A stretch of 64,000 bases of DNA from JAMXLO01 sp963719805 (GCA_963719805.1 CAVRDF010000001.1:186001-250000); one strand, 5' to 3'; counted from the first letter of the stretch, positions 35,941 through 48,589 are shown. The notes: generated from the letters alone by a model not told the origin. A program made the numbers and translations.

Positions 35941-36838
35941 TCGCCATCTCCCGCGAATGGCTGCTGAGCGAAACCCCGGTTTCCCGGTCGCAGGCGGCGT
36001 GGGTCCGCCGCTATCGAAGCTGGCTGCAACTCCGCGCCAACCCGTCTGGCGATGGTCGGGCTGGTCACCATCGTGGTGATGATCGTGCTGTCGCTGGGCG
36101 CCCCGCTGTTCTGCAGCCAGGACCCAAGCGCGCAGAATCTCGCCAACCGTCTGGCTCCAGCCGTCATGGGAACACTGGCTGGGCACCGATGAACTCGGCC
36201 GCGACCTGCTGACGCGCGTGATCTATGGCGGCCGCATCACCCTTGGCATGGTGGTCGCCGTCGTGCTGCTGGTCGCGCCCATCGGCCTGGCCGTCGGCAG
36301 TATCGCCGGCTATCTCGGCGGCTTCGCAGATCGCGCGTTGATGCGCGTGACCGACGTGTTCCTGGCGTTTCCCCGCCTCGTGCTGGCACTGGCGTTTGTC
36401 GCCGCACTGAAACCCGGCATCACCAGCGCCATCATCGCCATCGCTCTGACGTCATGGCCGCCGTACGCGCGGCTGGCGCGTGCCGATACCCTGACCGTCC
36501 GCAACACCGACTACATCGCCGCCGTGCGGCTTACCGGCGCTTCGTCTGGCCGCATCATCCTGCGCCACATCGTGCCGCTTTGCCTGACCAGCGTCATCGT
36601 TCGCGTCACGCTGGACATGAGCGGCATCATCCTCACCGCCGCGGGACTTGGCTTCCTCGGCATGGGCGCGCAACCGCCGATGCCGGAGTGGGGCACGATG
36701 ATCGCGTCTTCGCGCGCCTATATCCTGGAGCAATGGTGGGTGCCGACGATACCCGGCCTCGCGATCTTCGTCGCGTCGCTGGCGTTCAATCTGCTGGGCG
36801 ACGGCATGCGCGACGTGCTCGATCCGCGGCAACGATAG
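35937..36838 (+). CDS. ABC importer permease (DppC-like), two frameshifts
   Basis: The start overlaps the previous stop (ATGA at 35937). The N-terminal cytoplasmic segment and first helix (LAMVGLVTIVVMIVLSLGAP) lead to HWLGTDELGRDLLTRVIYGG, a hallmark of DppC/OppC. The EAA loop is DYIAAVRLTGASSGRIILRH. Breaks at about 36.04 and 36.16 kb each require removal of one base. About 299 residues. Confidence 0.88.
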
Positions 36839-36848
36839 CTGACCGCTG

Positions 36849-37679
36849 ATGCTGGTCGAGATCCGCAACCTGCGCATCCAATTTCCCACCACCACGGGGC
36901 TTTCGGAAGCCGTCCGCAATGTCTCGCTCACGCTGCATCAGGAAAAGCTCGGTATCGTTGGCGAATCCGGCTCCGGAAAGTCGCTGACCGCGCGTTCGAT
37001 CCTGCGTTTGCTTCCCTCGCATGCGGTCATCACGGCCGACAAACTCGAATTCGACGGCATCAATCTGCTGACCGCCGATGAACGCGCGCTGCGACGGATC
37101 CGCGGCTCACGTGCCGGCCTGATCCTGCAGGACCCGAAATACTCGCTGAATCCGGTGATGACCGCCGGTGCGCAGATTGCCGAGGCCTGGCGCGTCCATC
37201 GCGGTGGCTCACGCAAGCTCGCCGGGCAGGCGGCAATCGATCTGCTGGCCCAGGTGCAGATCCGCGATCCGAAGCGCGTTGCCGGAGCATATCCGCACGA
37301 ACTGTCGGGCGGCATGGGACAGCGCGTGATGATTGCCATGATGCTGGCGCCCGATCCTGAACTGCTGATCGCCGACGAGCCGACCAGCGCGCTGGACGCC
37401 ACGGTGCAGGCGGAAATCCTGCGCCTGATCGAGGACCTGGTCTCGCGCCGCGGCATGGGGCTGATCCTGATCAGTCACGACCTGCCGTTGGTCTCGCATT
37501 TCTGCGACCGTGTCGCCGTGATGTACGCCGGGCGCGTGGTCGAGGAACTCGCCGCATCCGAGTTGTTGCACGCACGGCATCCCTATACCCGAGGCCTGCT
37601 CGAATGCCTGCCGGCACTCAGCCACCGGCAGAATCGTCTCACCGTCATGCACCGCGATCCATCGTGGCTGGAGCAATGA
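36849..37679 (+). CDS. ABC importer ATPase (DppD-like)
   Basis: 276 residues, intact. Walker A GESGSGKS, Q-loop LILQDPKYSLNP, signature LSGGM, Walker B LLIADEP, H-loop ILISHD. The C-terminal oligopeptide-transporter extension (HPYTRGLLECLPAL) is present but short. Its stop overlaps the start of the second ATPase (ATGA). It energises the importer with its partner. Confidence 0.93.
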   Translation: MLVEIRNLRIQFPTTTGLSEAVRNVSLTLHQEKLGIVGESGSGKSLTARSILRLLPSHAVITADKLEFDGINLLTADERALRRIRGSRAGLILQDPKYSLNPVMTAGAQIAEAWRVHRGGSRKLAGQAAIDLLAQVQIRDPKRVAGAYPHELSGGMGQRVMIAMMLAPDPELLIADEPTSALDATVQAEILRLIEDLVSRRGMGLILISHDLPLVSHFCDRVAVMYAGRVVEELAASELLHARHPYTRGLLECLPALSHRQNRLTVMHRDPSWLEQ

Positions 37680-38437
37680 TCGAGGTTGACGCGCTGTCGG
37701 TGCGCTTCGGCGACATCGAGGCGGTGAAGTCAGTGTCGTTCGCGGTGCAGCGGGGTGAAAGCTTCGGCCTTGTCGGTGAATCCGGCAGCGGTAAGTCGAC
37801 GGTGCTGCGTGCCTTGTCCGGTCTGAACGACTGACTTGGAGCGGCCGCATGTCGGTCGATGGCAAGCTCCTTGCGGCACGCCGCTCGAAAGAATTCCATC
37901 GCCACGTGCAGATGGTATTCCAGGACCCGTTCGGTTCGCTGCATCCCCGCCAGACAATTGACCGGCTGCTCAGCGAGCCGTTGCTTGTGCATGGCATGGG
38001 CGACATCGAACGCCGCATTCTGCGCGCGCTGAATGAGGTGGCGTTGTCGGCAACCGTGCGATTCCGCTATCCCCACCAACTGTCCGGCGGACAGCGTCAA
38101 CGTGTGGCGATCGCTCGTGCGCTGATGGCTGAACCGCAGGTGCTGCTGCTGGATGAACCAACCAGCGCACTGGATGTCTCGGTGCAGGCCGAGGTGCTGA
38201 ACCTGCTGGCAGATCTGCAGGAGGCGCGCGCATCTCACCTACATCCTGGTGAGCCACAATCTCGCTGTCGTCGCGCACGTCTGCGAGCGTATCGGGGTGA
38301 TGCAGGGCGGCGAACTGGTCGAACTGCTGTCTTCCGATGATCTGCGTGCCGGACGCACGCATCATCCGCACACCGCGGCTCTGCGCGAACTCAGCATCGA
38401 GCTCGAAGAGCCGGAAACCGAAGGGGAAAGTCCATGA
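37676..38437 (+). CDS. ABC importer ATPase (DppF-like), frameshifted
   Basis: About 253 residues. Walker A GESGSGKST, Q-loop MVFQDPFGSLHPRQT, signature LSGGQRQRVAIARAL, Walker B VLLLDEP, H-loop ILVSHNLAVV. The frame breaks at about 37.83 kb (GLND to DWSGRMSVDG) and at about 38.23 kb (EARA to LTYILVSH); both are explained by extra bases. The stop overlaps the creatininase start (ATGA), so that gene belongs to the operon. Confidence 0.88.
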
Positions 38438-39246
38438 GCGATGATTGGCGGCGTAGCCATGACTGGGGCGCTCTTACCCGCGCGGAGATCGCCGCGGCAC
38501 GCGACGGCGGCGCGCTGCCTGTGCTGACGGTAGGCTCTGTTGAGCAGCATTCGGATTATCTGCCGGTTGATACCGACACGTTGTCCGCATATCGCATCAC
38601 CATGGCCGCCGCCGAACAGTGCGGCTCGCCGCACGTGCTGGTGCTGCCGCCGCCGTCGTTCGGGTTCTCGCCACATCATCGCGCCTGGGCCGGTACCATC
38701 ACGCTGTCGCTGGCGACATTCGTTGGCCTGGTGACCGATGTGGCCGACAGCCTGCACAATACCGGCTTCAGGCGCCTGCTCATCGTCAACGGGCATGGCG
38801 GCAATCAAGGGCCGCTGACGTCCGCCTGCACGGCGCTGGCAAGCCGCGGCATCGAAGTGGGCTACGTCAATTACTTCGCGCCTGGCCAGAAGGAGTGGAT
38901 GGAGGTGCTGCCAGGGGCGATGCGCGGCGTCGGGCACGCCTGTTGTTATGAAACGGCGCTGCAACTCGCGCTGCGCCCCGCCGACGCCGCGGACAGGATC
39001 GCCGCACGTATAGGCAGTCTGCCACCAAGGCTTGAACCGCCTTACTACGCCGGCAACGGGACAGATCCGCTGCGTTCCGCAGGCGCGTTCTGGGGCGCGA
39101 TCTTTGCTGCCGGTGACGTGGGCTATGTCGGTGATCCTGCGGCGGCGACCAAGGCCGCCGGCGAGGCACTGGTCCAACACACTGTGCCTGCGCTGGCACA
39201 GTTCTTTGCAGACTTCGCCGCGGCACAACTGAGAGTAGTAAAATAG
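38434..39246 (+). CDS. Creatininase-family amidohydrolase
   Basis: 270 residues. Metal-site motifs are GSVEQHSDYLPVDTDT (Glu37, His39, Asp48), NGHGGN (His121) and HACCYET (Glu173). The family includes creatinine amidohydrolase, 3-dehydro-scyllo-inosose hydrolase and MftE peptidase. It is translationally coupled to a peptide/opine-type ABC importer, so its substrate is probably the imported compound or a product of it. Creatinine itself is not implied. Confidence 0.88.
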   Translation: MSDDWRRSHDWGALTRAEIAAARDGGALPVLTVGSVEQHSDYLPVDTDTLSAYRITMAAAEQCGSPHVLVLPPPSFGFSPHHRAWAGTITLSLATFVGLVTDVADSLHNTGFRRLLIVNGHGGNQGPLTSACTALASRGIEVGYVNYFAPGQKEWMEVLPGAMRGVGHACCYETALQLALRPADAADRIAARIGSLPPRLEPPYYAGNGTDPLRSAGAFWGAIFAAGDVGYVGDPAAATKAAGEALVQHTVPALAQFFADFAAAQLRVVK

Positions 39247-39359
39247 CGCGGTCAACTCGCCAGCGGAAATTATGTTGAAACCATACGTGGCGGACACAGC
39301 GTTCGATGCGGGATCGAGCAAATTCCGCGTCGTGTCTCCAAGCAATGTAATCCGCAGGC

Positions 39360-41589
<2,230 letters not shown>

Positions 41590-41661
41590 GCATCAAGCGG
41601 GCGGGCTTGCATGGTGCGACAATGTTGCGCCAAACCTGCCGGGCGTTTCAGGAGCTGCCCG

Positions 41662-43465
41662 ATGTCTGTCTCTACCCATCGAGTCGCGGTGCGCGACGGC
41701 GTTCGGCTCGCCACCGACGTGTATCTGCCCGATGGTGCCGGCCCGTTCCCTGTCATCATGGAGCGTACGCCGTACGGGCGTAACATCGAAAGCCGCAGCG
41801 AAATAACCGCTGCGAACCGCACCCCTGCCTCGCGCGCCGAAAGCGCTGCCTACTTCACCGCGCACGGCTATGCCGTGGTGTTTCAGGACACGCGTGGCCG
41901 CTACGGCTCCGAGGGACGCTTCGTCAAATACCTGTCCGACGGCGAGGACGGCTTCGATACGTGTGCGTGGCTACGCGAGCAGCCGTGGTGCGACGGGCGC
42001 ATCTGCACAATGGGCCTGTCCTATGCCGCGCACACACAGGCCGCATTGGCCTGCCTCGATCCACCCGGCCTGGTCGCGCAGGTGCTCGATTGCGGTGGCT
42101 TCGTCAATTCATGGCAGTCGGGTATCCGCCAGTCCGGTGCATTCGAATTGAAGCAGGCGACCTGGGCGTTCAAGAACGCGCTGGTCTCTCCGGAGGCCGA
42201 CGCAGATCCCGGTACTCAAGGCCGCGCTTGCCGGCGAGGATATCTGCGAATGGTTCACCCGCATGCCGTGGAAGCCTGGCCATTCGCCGCTGCGGCACCA
42301 TCCGGACTACGAGGCTTACCTGTTCGATCAGTGGACGCACGGTGCCTTCGATGAGTTCTGGCAGCAGCTCGGCATCTGGACCGCCGGATGGCACGAGCGC
42401 TACAGCCGCGCCGCGTGCGTGCACCTGTCGTCGTGGTGGGATCCGTATCCGCTCACCGCGACCGGCAATTACCTGGGCCTGAAGCAGCGCGGCAGCCAGC
42501 GTCTGATTCTGGGGCCATGGACGCATGGCGATCGCAGCGACACCTGTTTCGGCGATGTCGAGTTTGGCCCGGACGCCGCGCTGGATGCATGGGCCGGCGA
42601 CTGGCGCGCCTATCGGCTGCGCTTCTTCGACCACGTGGTAAAGGACACGCCGCTCGACGAACCCGCGGTGCGCATCTTCGTGATGGGCGGCGGCAGCGGA
42701 CGCCGCAATACAGCCGGCAAGTTGGAACATGGGGGACGCTGGATCACCGCCACCGACTGGCCGCCGCCAGGCGTCGCGTTCGCACCATTCCATCTGCATG
42801 CCGACGGCCGTCTGGATCGAGATCGACCGGCCGCGAACGCCACGCCGTTGTCGTTTGATTTCGATCCATCGCATCCAGTGCCGACGATTGGCGGCGCGAT
42901 GAGCAGCCTGGATCCGGTGGCGTATGCCGGGTGCTGGGATCAGACCGAATCGCCGGACTTCTTTGGCTGTACGCCGCCTTACCTGCCGCTGGCATCGCGC
43001 CCGGACGTACTGGTGTTCCAGACCCAACCGCTGACATCGCCACTTCAGGTGGTAGGTCCGATCGAGGCCGAACTGTTTGTTTCGACCGACGGTCCCGACA
43101 CCGACTTCACGGCGAAGCTCATCGATGTGCACCCGCCGAACGCCGATTATCCCAAAGGCTACGCGATGATCCTCACTGATGGCATCATGCGCTTGCGCTA
43201 CGCCGAGGACCCAGCGCGTCCCCGTCTGCGCCAGCCCGGCGAGATGGTGAAAGTCCGCATCACGCTTTTCCCAACCGCCAATCTGTTCATGCCCGGCCAC
43301 CGCATCCGGCTCGACATATCCTCGAGCAACTTTCCGAAATTCGATGTGAACCCGAACACCGGCGAACCCGAAGGCAACGCGCTGCGCAAGCGCGTCGCTG
43401 TCAACACTGTGTTCGTCGATGCCGCGCATCCCAGCAGGATCGTGCTGCCGTTGCTGCCGCAATGA
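41662..43465 (+). CDS. CocE/NonD-family hydrolase 2, one frameshift
   Basis: About 600 residues from ATG 41662, with AGGAG eight bases upstream. The nucleophile is Ser120 in MGLSYAAH, the acid Asp in SSWWDPYPL and the His in GPWTHGDRSD; a C-terminal jelly-roll domain follows. A break at about 42.20 kb (ADADP to VLKAALAG) is cured by removing one C. It is a second, divergent member of the family found at 20.1-22.1 kb. Likely substrates are esters or amides with an acyl-amide character; none can be named. The stop overlaps the next start (ATGA). Confidence 0.88.
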
Positions 43466-44211
43466 TCGAATTGACCCGCGCGCCGGCAACGCTGCCATCA
43501 GGCCATCGCGTCTATGCCATCGGCGATATTCACGGCTGCGACGCGCAGCTTGCCAACCTGCACGAAATGATCGCCGAGGACCTGGAGCAGCGTCCGGTGG
43601 ACAGGGCGGTGCTGGTGCACATCGGCGACTACGTCGATCGTGGCGCCGCCAGCGCCGGTGTGCTGCAGCGCCTGTTGAACGGATCGCCGGTGCCGGGCAC
43701 GAGCATGCTCAACCTGCTCGGTAATCACGATGACACAATGCTGCATGCTCTGTCAGGCGATCGTCCCGCTGCGACCGACTGGCTGTTCGCCGGCGGTGGC
43801 CCAACCCTGGAGAGCTACGGCATCGATCCGGAGTCAGCGCGCGAGTCCTGGCCGGAAGGTGTGCCGCCCGAGCATCTGGCGTTCCTGCGCCAATTGACGC
43901 TGACACATCGCGAAGGCGGTTACCTGTTCGTGCATGCTGGCATCCGTCCTGGCGTGTCGCTCAATCAGCAGGCCCGCGAGGACCTGCTGCGCATGCGCCA
44001 GCCATTCCTGTATTCCGAGATGTCGTTCGGTGCGGTGGTCGTGCATGGCCACACGCCGGTGAAACAGCCGGTGGTGCGCCATAACCGCATCGCGATCGAC
44101 ACCGGTGCGGTGTTCGGCGGCGACATGACATGCCTGGTACTGGAAGGCGATACACTGGGCTTTCTCACCGCCGCTCCGGTAGGAGAGCCGGTATCGATGG
44201 TCCACCGCTAG
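43462..44211 (+). CDS. PPP-family metallophosphatase
   Basis: 249 residues with all dimetal motifs in order: GDIHG, GDYVDRG, GNHD, and the C-terminal HGHTP. It resembles bacterial PrpA/ApaH-like serine/threonine phosphatases, which hydrolyse phosphoproteins or Ap4A-type nucleotides. It is translationally coupled to the CocE-type hydrolase (ATGA overlap), a pairing whose meaning is unclear. Confidence 0.9.
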   Translation: MIELTRAPATLPSGHRVYAIGDIHGCDAQLANLHEMIAEDLEQRPVDRAVLVHIGDYVDRGAASAGVLQRLLNGSPVPGTSMLNLLGNHDDTMLHALSGDRPAATDWLFAGGGPTLESYGIDPESARESWPEGVPPEHLAFLRQLTLTHREGGYLFVHAGIRPGVSLNQQAREDLLRMRQPFLYSEMSFGAVVVHGHTPVKQPVVRHNRIAIDTGAVFGGDMTCLVLEGDTLGFLTAAPVGEPVSMVHR

Positions 44212-44216
44212 TGCGG

Positions 44217-45143
44217 TTACAGCCGGATCTCCATTCCGTCGTAAGCGACTTCCCAGCCCGCAGCCTGAACGGCGGCCCTTTCAGCCGAGTCGTCGAGCAA
44301 GATCGGATTGGAGTTGTTGATGTGCAAAAAGATCTTCCGGCCGGCTGGGATTGTCGCGAAGGCGGCCAAAGTCCCGCCGGGACCACTTACACTCATGTGC
44401 CCCATGCGCATTCCCGTCTTGCTGCCCACACCCGCGCGCAACATCTCGTCGTCCGTCCAAAGCGTCCCGTCGAACAACACGACATCCGCCCCGCGAATTT
44501 CGTTCGCAAGCTTTTCGGTCATTGCCGCGCAGGCGGGGATGAAGATCAGACGTTGACGCCCGTGGCAGACGACGGCGCCCACGGTCGTGTCATCCTCGAC
44601 GATCGGCGGCGCCGCGGCCGTGTCCTCCATGTAGAGCGGAACCTTGCCTGGAATACTGGTCAGTTCGACGGTCAGCCCGCTGGGTGTGCCGTCGGCCAGC
44701 AACAGATCCGCCGGTTGGCCGATGTCCAGGGAACGTCGCGATACAACATCGCGCGCCAACACTTCGAAGATCGGGTTGGCATTCAGGATCGCCTGAATGC
44801 CCGGGGTTCCATACACAGTGAAGCGATGCCGTTCCCGCAAGGTGAGAAGACCGGCAATTGCATCGACGTCGCCATTGGCGAGAACGACGCCGGCGATGGG
44901 TGACGAGCGCAGGCCCTGTTGGGGTTGTGGCTGCAGACAGGGTGTCGCCTCGATCTGCTGACGCAGATCCGGTGCGGCGTTGAACAGGAACCAGTGCTCG
45001 CCGTCCGCACTCACCGCGATCGACGCTTGTGTCCGAGGCCTGGCGAGCGGGTCGCCGGCGCGTGCTCGCCGGCAGCCGGCGGCATTGGAATTCCACTGAG
45101 GAAAGCCGCCGCCGGCGGCGGCGCCCAGAACGCGTGCCTGCAT
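44217..45143 (-). CDS. pqqB: PQQ biosynthesis protein B
   Basis: 308 residues from ATG 45143. It belongs to the metallo-beta-lactamase fold as PqqB: it starts MQARVLGAAAGGGFPQWNSN, has the GDVDAIAGLLTLRE region replacing the canonical HxHxDH motif, and ends with HINNSNPILLDD. PqqB is thought to hydroxylate the tyrosine during PQQ maturation. It is divergent from pqqA, and pqqC, pqqD and pqqE are not in the window. A PQQ-type dehydrogenase lies at 60.8-62.6 kb. Confidence 0.93.
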   Translation of the reverse strand: MQARVLGAAAGGGFPQWNSNAAGCRRARAGDPLARPRTQASIAVSADGEHWFLFNAAPDLRQQIEATPCLQPQPQQGLRSSPIAGVVLANGDVDAIAGLLTLRERHRFTVYGTPGIQAILNANPIFEVLARDVVSRRSLDIGQPADLLLADGTPSGLTVELTSIPGKVPLYMEDTAAAPPIVEDDTTVGAVVCHGRQRLIFIPACAAMTEKLANEIRGADVVLFDGTLWTDDEMLRAGVGSKTGMRMGHMSVSGPGGTLAAFATIPAGRKIFLHINNSNPILLDDSAERAAVQAAGWEVAYDGMEIRL

Positions 45144-45191
45144 TGTGTTTCGACTTCCATCCAGTGACGGCTTCGTGATATTGTCCAGTGT

Positions 45192-45212
45192 GTTTGCTAG
45201 CGAAATGCAAAC
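45192..45212. promoter_or_regulatory. Inverted repeat between pqqB and pqqA
   Basis: GTTTGC (45192-45197) and GCAAAC (45207-45212) form a 6-base dyad with a nine-base spacer in the 129-base region from which both genes are transcribed. It is a candidate operator or hairpin. Nothing else was recognised in this intergenic stretch. Confidence 0.3.
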
Positions 45213-45272
45213 CCGCTGACATGATGAATGACGACCCATTCGGATTGGAATGGCAAGACACTGGAGATTGCG

Positions 45273-45350
45273 ATGAAGTGGACACGCCCCAAGCTGCGGG
45301 AAATCTGCATTGGCCTTGAGATCAACGGCTATTTGGAAGCTAAGTTATAG
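45273..45350 (+). CDS. pqqA: PQQ precursor peptide
   Basis: A 25-residue peptide beginning MKWTRPKLREI and containing LEINGY. Glu16 and Tyr20 sit in the required E-x3-Y spacing from which PQQ is built, and the MKW start is usual for PqqA. GGAG lies six bases before the ATG. It is too short for most gene callers. It is on the strand opposite to pqqB, whereas pqqA normally leads a pqqABCDE operon on one strand. Confidence 0.85.
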   Translation: MKWTRPKLREICIGLEINGYLEAKL

Positions 45351-45408
45351 CAGCTGAAGATCGGCGCGCCTGGCAATAGACAACCCGGGCCGCGCCACGC
45401 CCATCTGC

Positions 45409-45434
45409 GCGGCCGCATCTGAGTATGCGGTCGC
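45409..45434. terminator. Hairpin between pqqA and gspE
   Basis: GCGGCCGCAT and ATGCGGTCGC pair with one mismatch around a six-base loop, in the gap between the convergent pqqA and gspE genes. There is no T-run on either side, so it may be a weak bidirectional terminator or an mRNA end stabiliser. Confidence 0.4.
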
Positions 45435-45445
45435 GGATGCAGCCA

Positions 45446-47152
45446 TCAACCGGCCGTATGGACGCTGCGTCCGACCTCCTCGATCGTGGTCTCACCCGCC
45501 AGCACGGCATCCAGGCCGCAGTGGAACAGCGTCGTCATGCCGGCCGCAACGGCGGCACGTTCGATGCTGTTGTGGTCGGCACGCTGGAATATCAGGTGCT
45601 CGATCTCCTGGTTGAGCGGCAGGAATTCAGCGATCGCGAAGCGGCCTCGGTAGCCGGTCTGCCGGCATTCCGGACAGCCGACCGGACGCTGCAGGATCAG
45701 CGGTGAGTTCGAGGTGTGGGCTGCGAGATTAAAGCGTTCAATCAATTCAGCCGGTGCCGGTGATGGGCGGCGGCACGACGGGCAAAGCCGCCGCACCAGG
45801 CGCTGCGCCAGAATGCCGCGCAGGACAGCGGCGAGCAGATAATCCTCCAACCCCATGTCGCGCAGCCTGGTCACTGCCGAGGCGGCTGAGTTGGTATGCA
45901 GGGTGGACAGTACAAGCCGTCCGAGCAGCGCTGCCTGAGTGGCAATCTGCGCTGTCTCCTGATTGCGGATTTCGCCCACCATGATGACATTCGCATCCTG
46001 GCGCACCACCGTGGAGAGGAACTCTGCGAAGGTCAGGCCGATCTGCTCGTGCACCTGCATCTGAGTGATGCCAGGCAGCCGGTATTCGATCGGATCCTCG
46101 ACCGTGATGATTTTCCGGTCGATTGAATTGAGTTCCAGGAGTCCGGTGTAAAGCGTGGTGGTCTTGCCGCTACCGGTAGGGCCGGTGACCAGGACTATAC
46201 CGTTCGGCAAGGTCAGCGCGTCGCGGAACTGGCTGATGACAGCAGGAGGCAGGCCAAGTTTCACATAGTCGAACACGACCGCATTGCGATCGAGGATGCG
46301 CATGACAACTGTCTCGCCGTGCAGCGAAGGCGCGGTCGAGACGCGGAAATCGATTTCCTGTCCGCGCACGGCCAATCGCACTCTGCCGTCCTGCGGCAAA
46401 CGGCGTTCAGCGATGTCGAGTCGCGCCATGATCTTGATTCGCGACGTGATGGCTGCAGTAAGACGGAACGGCGGCGCGTCGGATTCGTGCAATACGCCAT
46501 CGTAGCGATAGCGCACACGAAACCGATCCTCGAAGGGTTCGAAATGAACGTCCGATGCGTTCGTCTCCACGGCTCGCGTCAGGATCTGGTTGACCAGCCG
46601 GATCACCGGCGCCTCGCTCGCGAGGTCCCTTAAGCGCTCGGCGTCCTCTTCGAGCGGCGTATCGGCTGCGTCAGCGGATTGTCCTTCGGCTGCCGTATCC
46701 TGAAGCGGATAGAGCCGATCGAGTGCTGCTTCCAACTCAATCGGCACTGCGACTTCGAGTTTGACCCGGCGGCCTGTGGCCGCTGCCACCGCAGCGGGCG
46801 TGAATGCGTCGAGTGGATCCGCTGTCGCCAGCACGACAGCATCGTCGTCATAGGCAACCGGCAGCGAACGAGCCTGACGCAGGAAGCGTCCCTGCAGGCA
46901 ATCGCCGAGCAACGCTCGATCGAGGCGGTAGCGATCGGGACCGGCAATCGGCAGGTCGAGCAGTTCCGCAAGAGCCTGTGCCAGTCCGCGTTCCGTCAGC
47001 AGACCGAGATGGATCAACACGGTTTCCAGGCGTTCGTCGGTCTGTGCCGCCACTTGTCGAGCGCGATCCACCGCGCGGGAGTCGCAATGGCCCTTCGCTA
47101 TCAGTAACTCAGCGAGCGCATCGGTGGTCTGCGTTGTTGTGGACGTGCTCAA
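45446..47152 (-). CDS. gspE: Type II secretion ATPase
   Basis: About 568 residues, using TTG 47152 as start; the frame is open further upstream, so the start is uncertain. The N1 domain is followed by the ATPase core: Walker A GPTGSGKT (324-331), Asp box ITVEDPIEYRLPGITQ, Walker B VIMVGEIRNQET (Asn where most family members have Asp), His box LSTLHTNSA, and a tetracysteine zinc motif CPSC...CPEC. It powers pseudopilus assembly from the cytoplasm. It is divergent from gspF, which is unusual because E and F are normally consecutive on one strand. Confidence 0.92.
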   Translation of the reverse strand: MSTSTTTQTTDALAELLIAKGHCDSRAVDRARQVAAQTDERLETVLIHLGLLTERGLAQALAELLDLPIAGPDRYRLDRALLGDCLQGRFLRQARSLPVAYDDDAVVLATADPLDAFTPAAVAAATGRRVKLEVAVPIELEAALDRLYPLQDTAAEGQSADAADTPLEEDAERLRDLASEAPVIRLVNQILTRAVETNASDVHFEPFEDRFRVRYRYDGVLHESDAPPFRLTAAITSRIKIMARLDIAERRLPQDGRVRLAVRGQEIDFRVSTAPSLHGETVVMRILDRNAVVFDYVKLGLPPAVISQFRDALTLPNGIVLVTGPTGSGKTTTLYTGLLELNSIDRKIITVEDPIEYRLPGITQMQVHEQIGLTFAEFLSTVVRQDANVIMVGEIRNQETAQIATQAALLGRLVLSTLHTNSAASAVTRLRDMGLEDYLLAAVLRGILAQRLVRRLCPSCRRPSPAPAELIERFNLAAHTSNSPLILQRPVGCPECRQTGYRGRFAIAEFLPLNQEIEHLIFQRADHNSIERAAVAAGMTTLFHCGLDAVLAGETTIEEVGRSVHTAG

Positions 47153-47361
47153 AGGTGAACCCGGGCGCAGGTTGCTGACGTGCCGCACGCTAGCCGCTTG
47201 AACCAGAGCGGAGCAATGCCCGATCGCCGAATAAGTCCCCGGCCACGCGATCGAGCCGCCACTTGCACGGGCTTTATCGCACACACACAATGCCGGTCGA
47301 TGTTTGGTCCATTCATGCCCACGACCCGCGCTTTGTCGCGCCATTGGCACTCGGGCTGATC

Positions 47362-48589
47362 ATGCCTCAATTCCGTTACACCGCTATCAGCACCAGCGGC
47401 GAGATGCAGCGCGGCGTGTTGGAAGCAGCGAGCGAGTCGAGAAGTGGTTGCGATTTTACAGCGCCAAGGCAGTCTGCCAATGCGCGCGGAGCCGGTCAGC
47501 CAGGAAAGGCTGCTGAACCGCCTGCTGCACGTTAACCTTGCCGCTCAGCGCGGTCTCTCCGCGCAACAGGTTGCCGACGTGACGCGAGAGCTGGCAACCA
47601 TGCTTGCGGCCGGGCAGGATCTCGACCGCGCCTTGCGCTATGTGCTGGAGACGGCTCCCAATCAGCGTGTGCACCGCGTGCTTGCGCGACTGCGCGACAG
47701 CGTGCGCGATGGCAGTCCACTGTCGTTGGCGCTGTCGCGCGAGCCGGCGAGCTTCTCGCGGCTATATGTCAGCATGGTGCGTGCCGGCGAGGCGAGCGGC
47801 CAGCTTGGTGAAGCGCTGACACGCCTGGCCGATCTGCTGGAACGGCAACGGCGTGTCGCAGCCGCAGTCACTTCGGCGCTGGTCTACCCGTGCCTGCTGG
47901 TGGTCGCATCGGTTGTCGCGATCGTTCTGCTGCTCACCCAGGTGCTGCCGCAGTTCGTGCCGCTGTTCGAGCAAAGTGGTGCGAAGCTTCCTGCCTCAAC
48001 CCAGTTCCTGATCGATGCCGGTGCGTTCGTCACCGACTGGGGTCTGTTGCTGATGCTCGGACTACTCGCATTGATTGTCTTATGCGTTGGTGTTCTGCGC
48101 CAGCCAGGGCCGCGTCTCGCAGTGGATCGACTGCTTCTGCGTCTACCGATCATCGGGCCGCTGCAGCGCGAACTCGTGGCGGCGCGGTTGACCCGCGCGC
48201 TGGGCACTCTGCTGGTCAATGGCGTATCGCTGATCACCGCTGTGGGCATTGCGCGCGAGGCTCTGGGCAATCGCGCGGCAGCGGTTGCACTCGACCGTGC
48301 CGGTCAGAGTGCACGGAGTGGTGGCAGCTTTGCGCAACCGCTCGCGGAGGCCGCTGTCTTCCCGCTACGCACCATTCATCTGCTGCGCCTTGGTGAGGAG
48401 AATGCGCAACTCGGGGCCATGGCATTGCATGCGGCCGAGATCCACGAAGAACACAGCCGCATTTCGGTGCAACGTCTGGTTGCTTTGATGGTGCCGGCGA
48501 TTACTATTCTAATGGGTATCGCCGTTGCGGCGATTGTTGCGTCGCTGCTGAGCGCGATGCTGAGCCTTAACGACCTCGCGGCAGGCTGA
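47362..48589 (+). CDS. gspF: Type II secretion inner-membrane platform protein, one frameshift
   Basis: About 408 residues from ATG 47362 (MPQFRYTAISTSGEMQRGVL). The frame breaks near 47.43 kb after LEAASE and resumes at EVVAILQRQGSLP; one extra base explains it. Two GspF repeats each carry a long hydrophobic helix (ALVYPCLLVVASVVAIVLLL and VALMVPAITILMGIAVAAIV), with LATMLAAGQDLDRALRYVLE and LGTLLVNGVSLITAVGIARE as the repeated cytoplasmic cores. It interacts with GspE and GspL. First gene of F-L-M-N/C-D. Confidence 0.9.

Noticed and set aside
43462..44211. Phosphatase as a diadenosine tetraphosphatase (apaH)
   Set aside because: The motifs define only the PPP superfamily; nothing seen separates ApaH from PrpA-like phosphatases, so no symbol is given.
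45221..45320. Alternative short ORF beginning MMNDDPFGLEW overlapping pqqA
   Set aside because: It shadows pqqA in another frame and matches no known peptide, whereas the pqqA frame has the E-x3-Y motif and a better ribosome-binding site.
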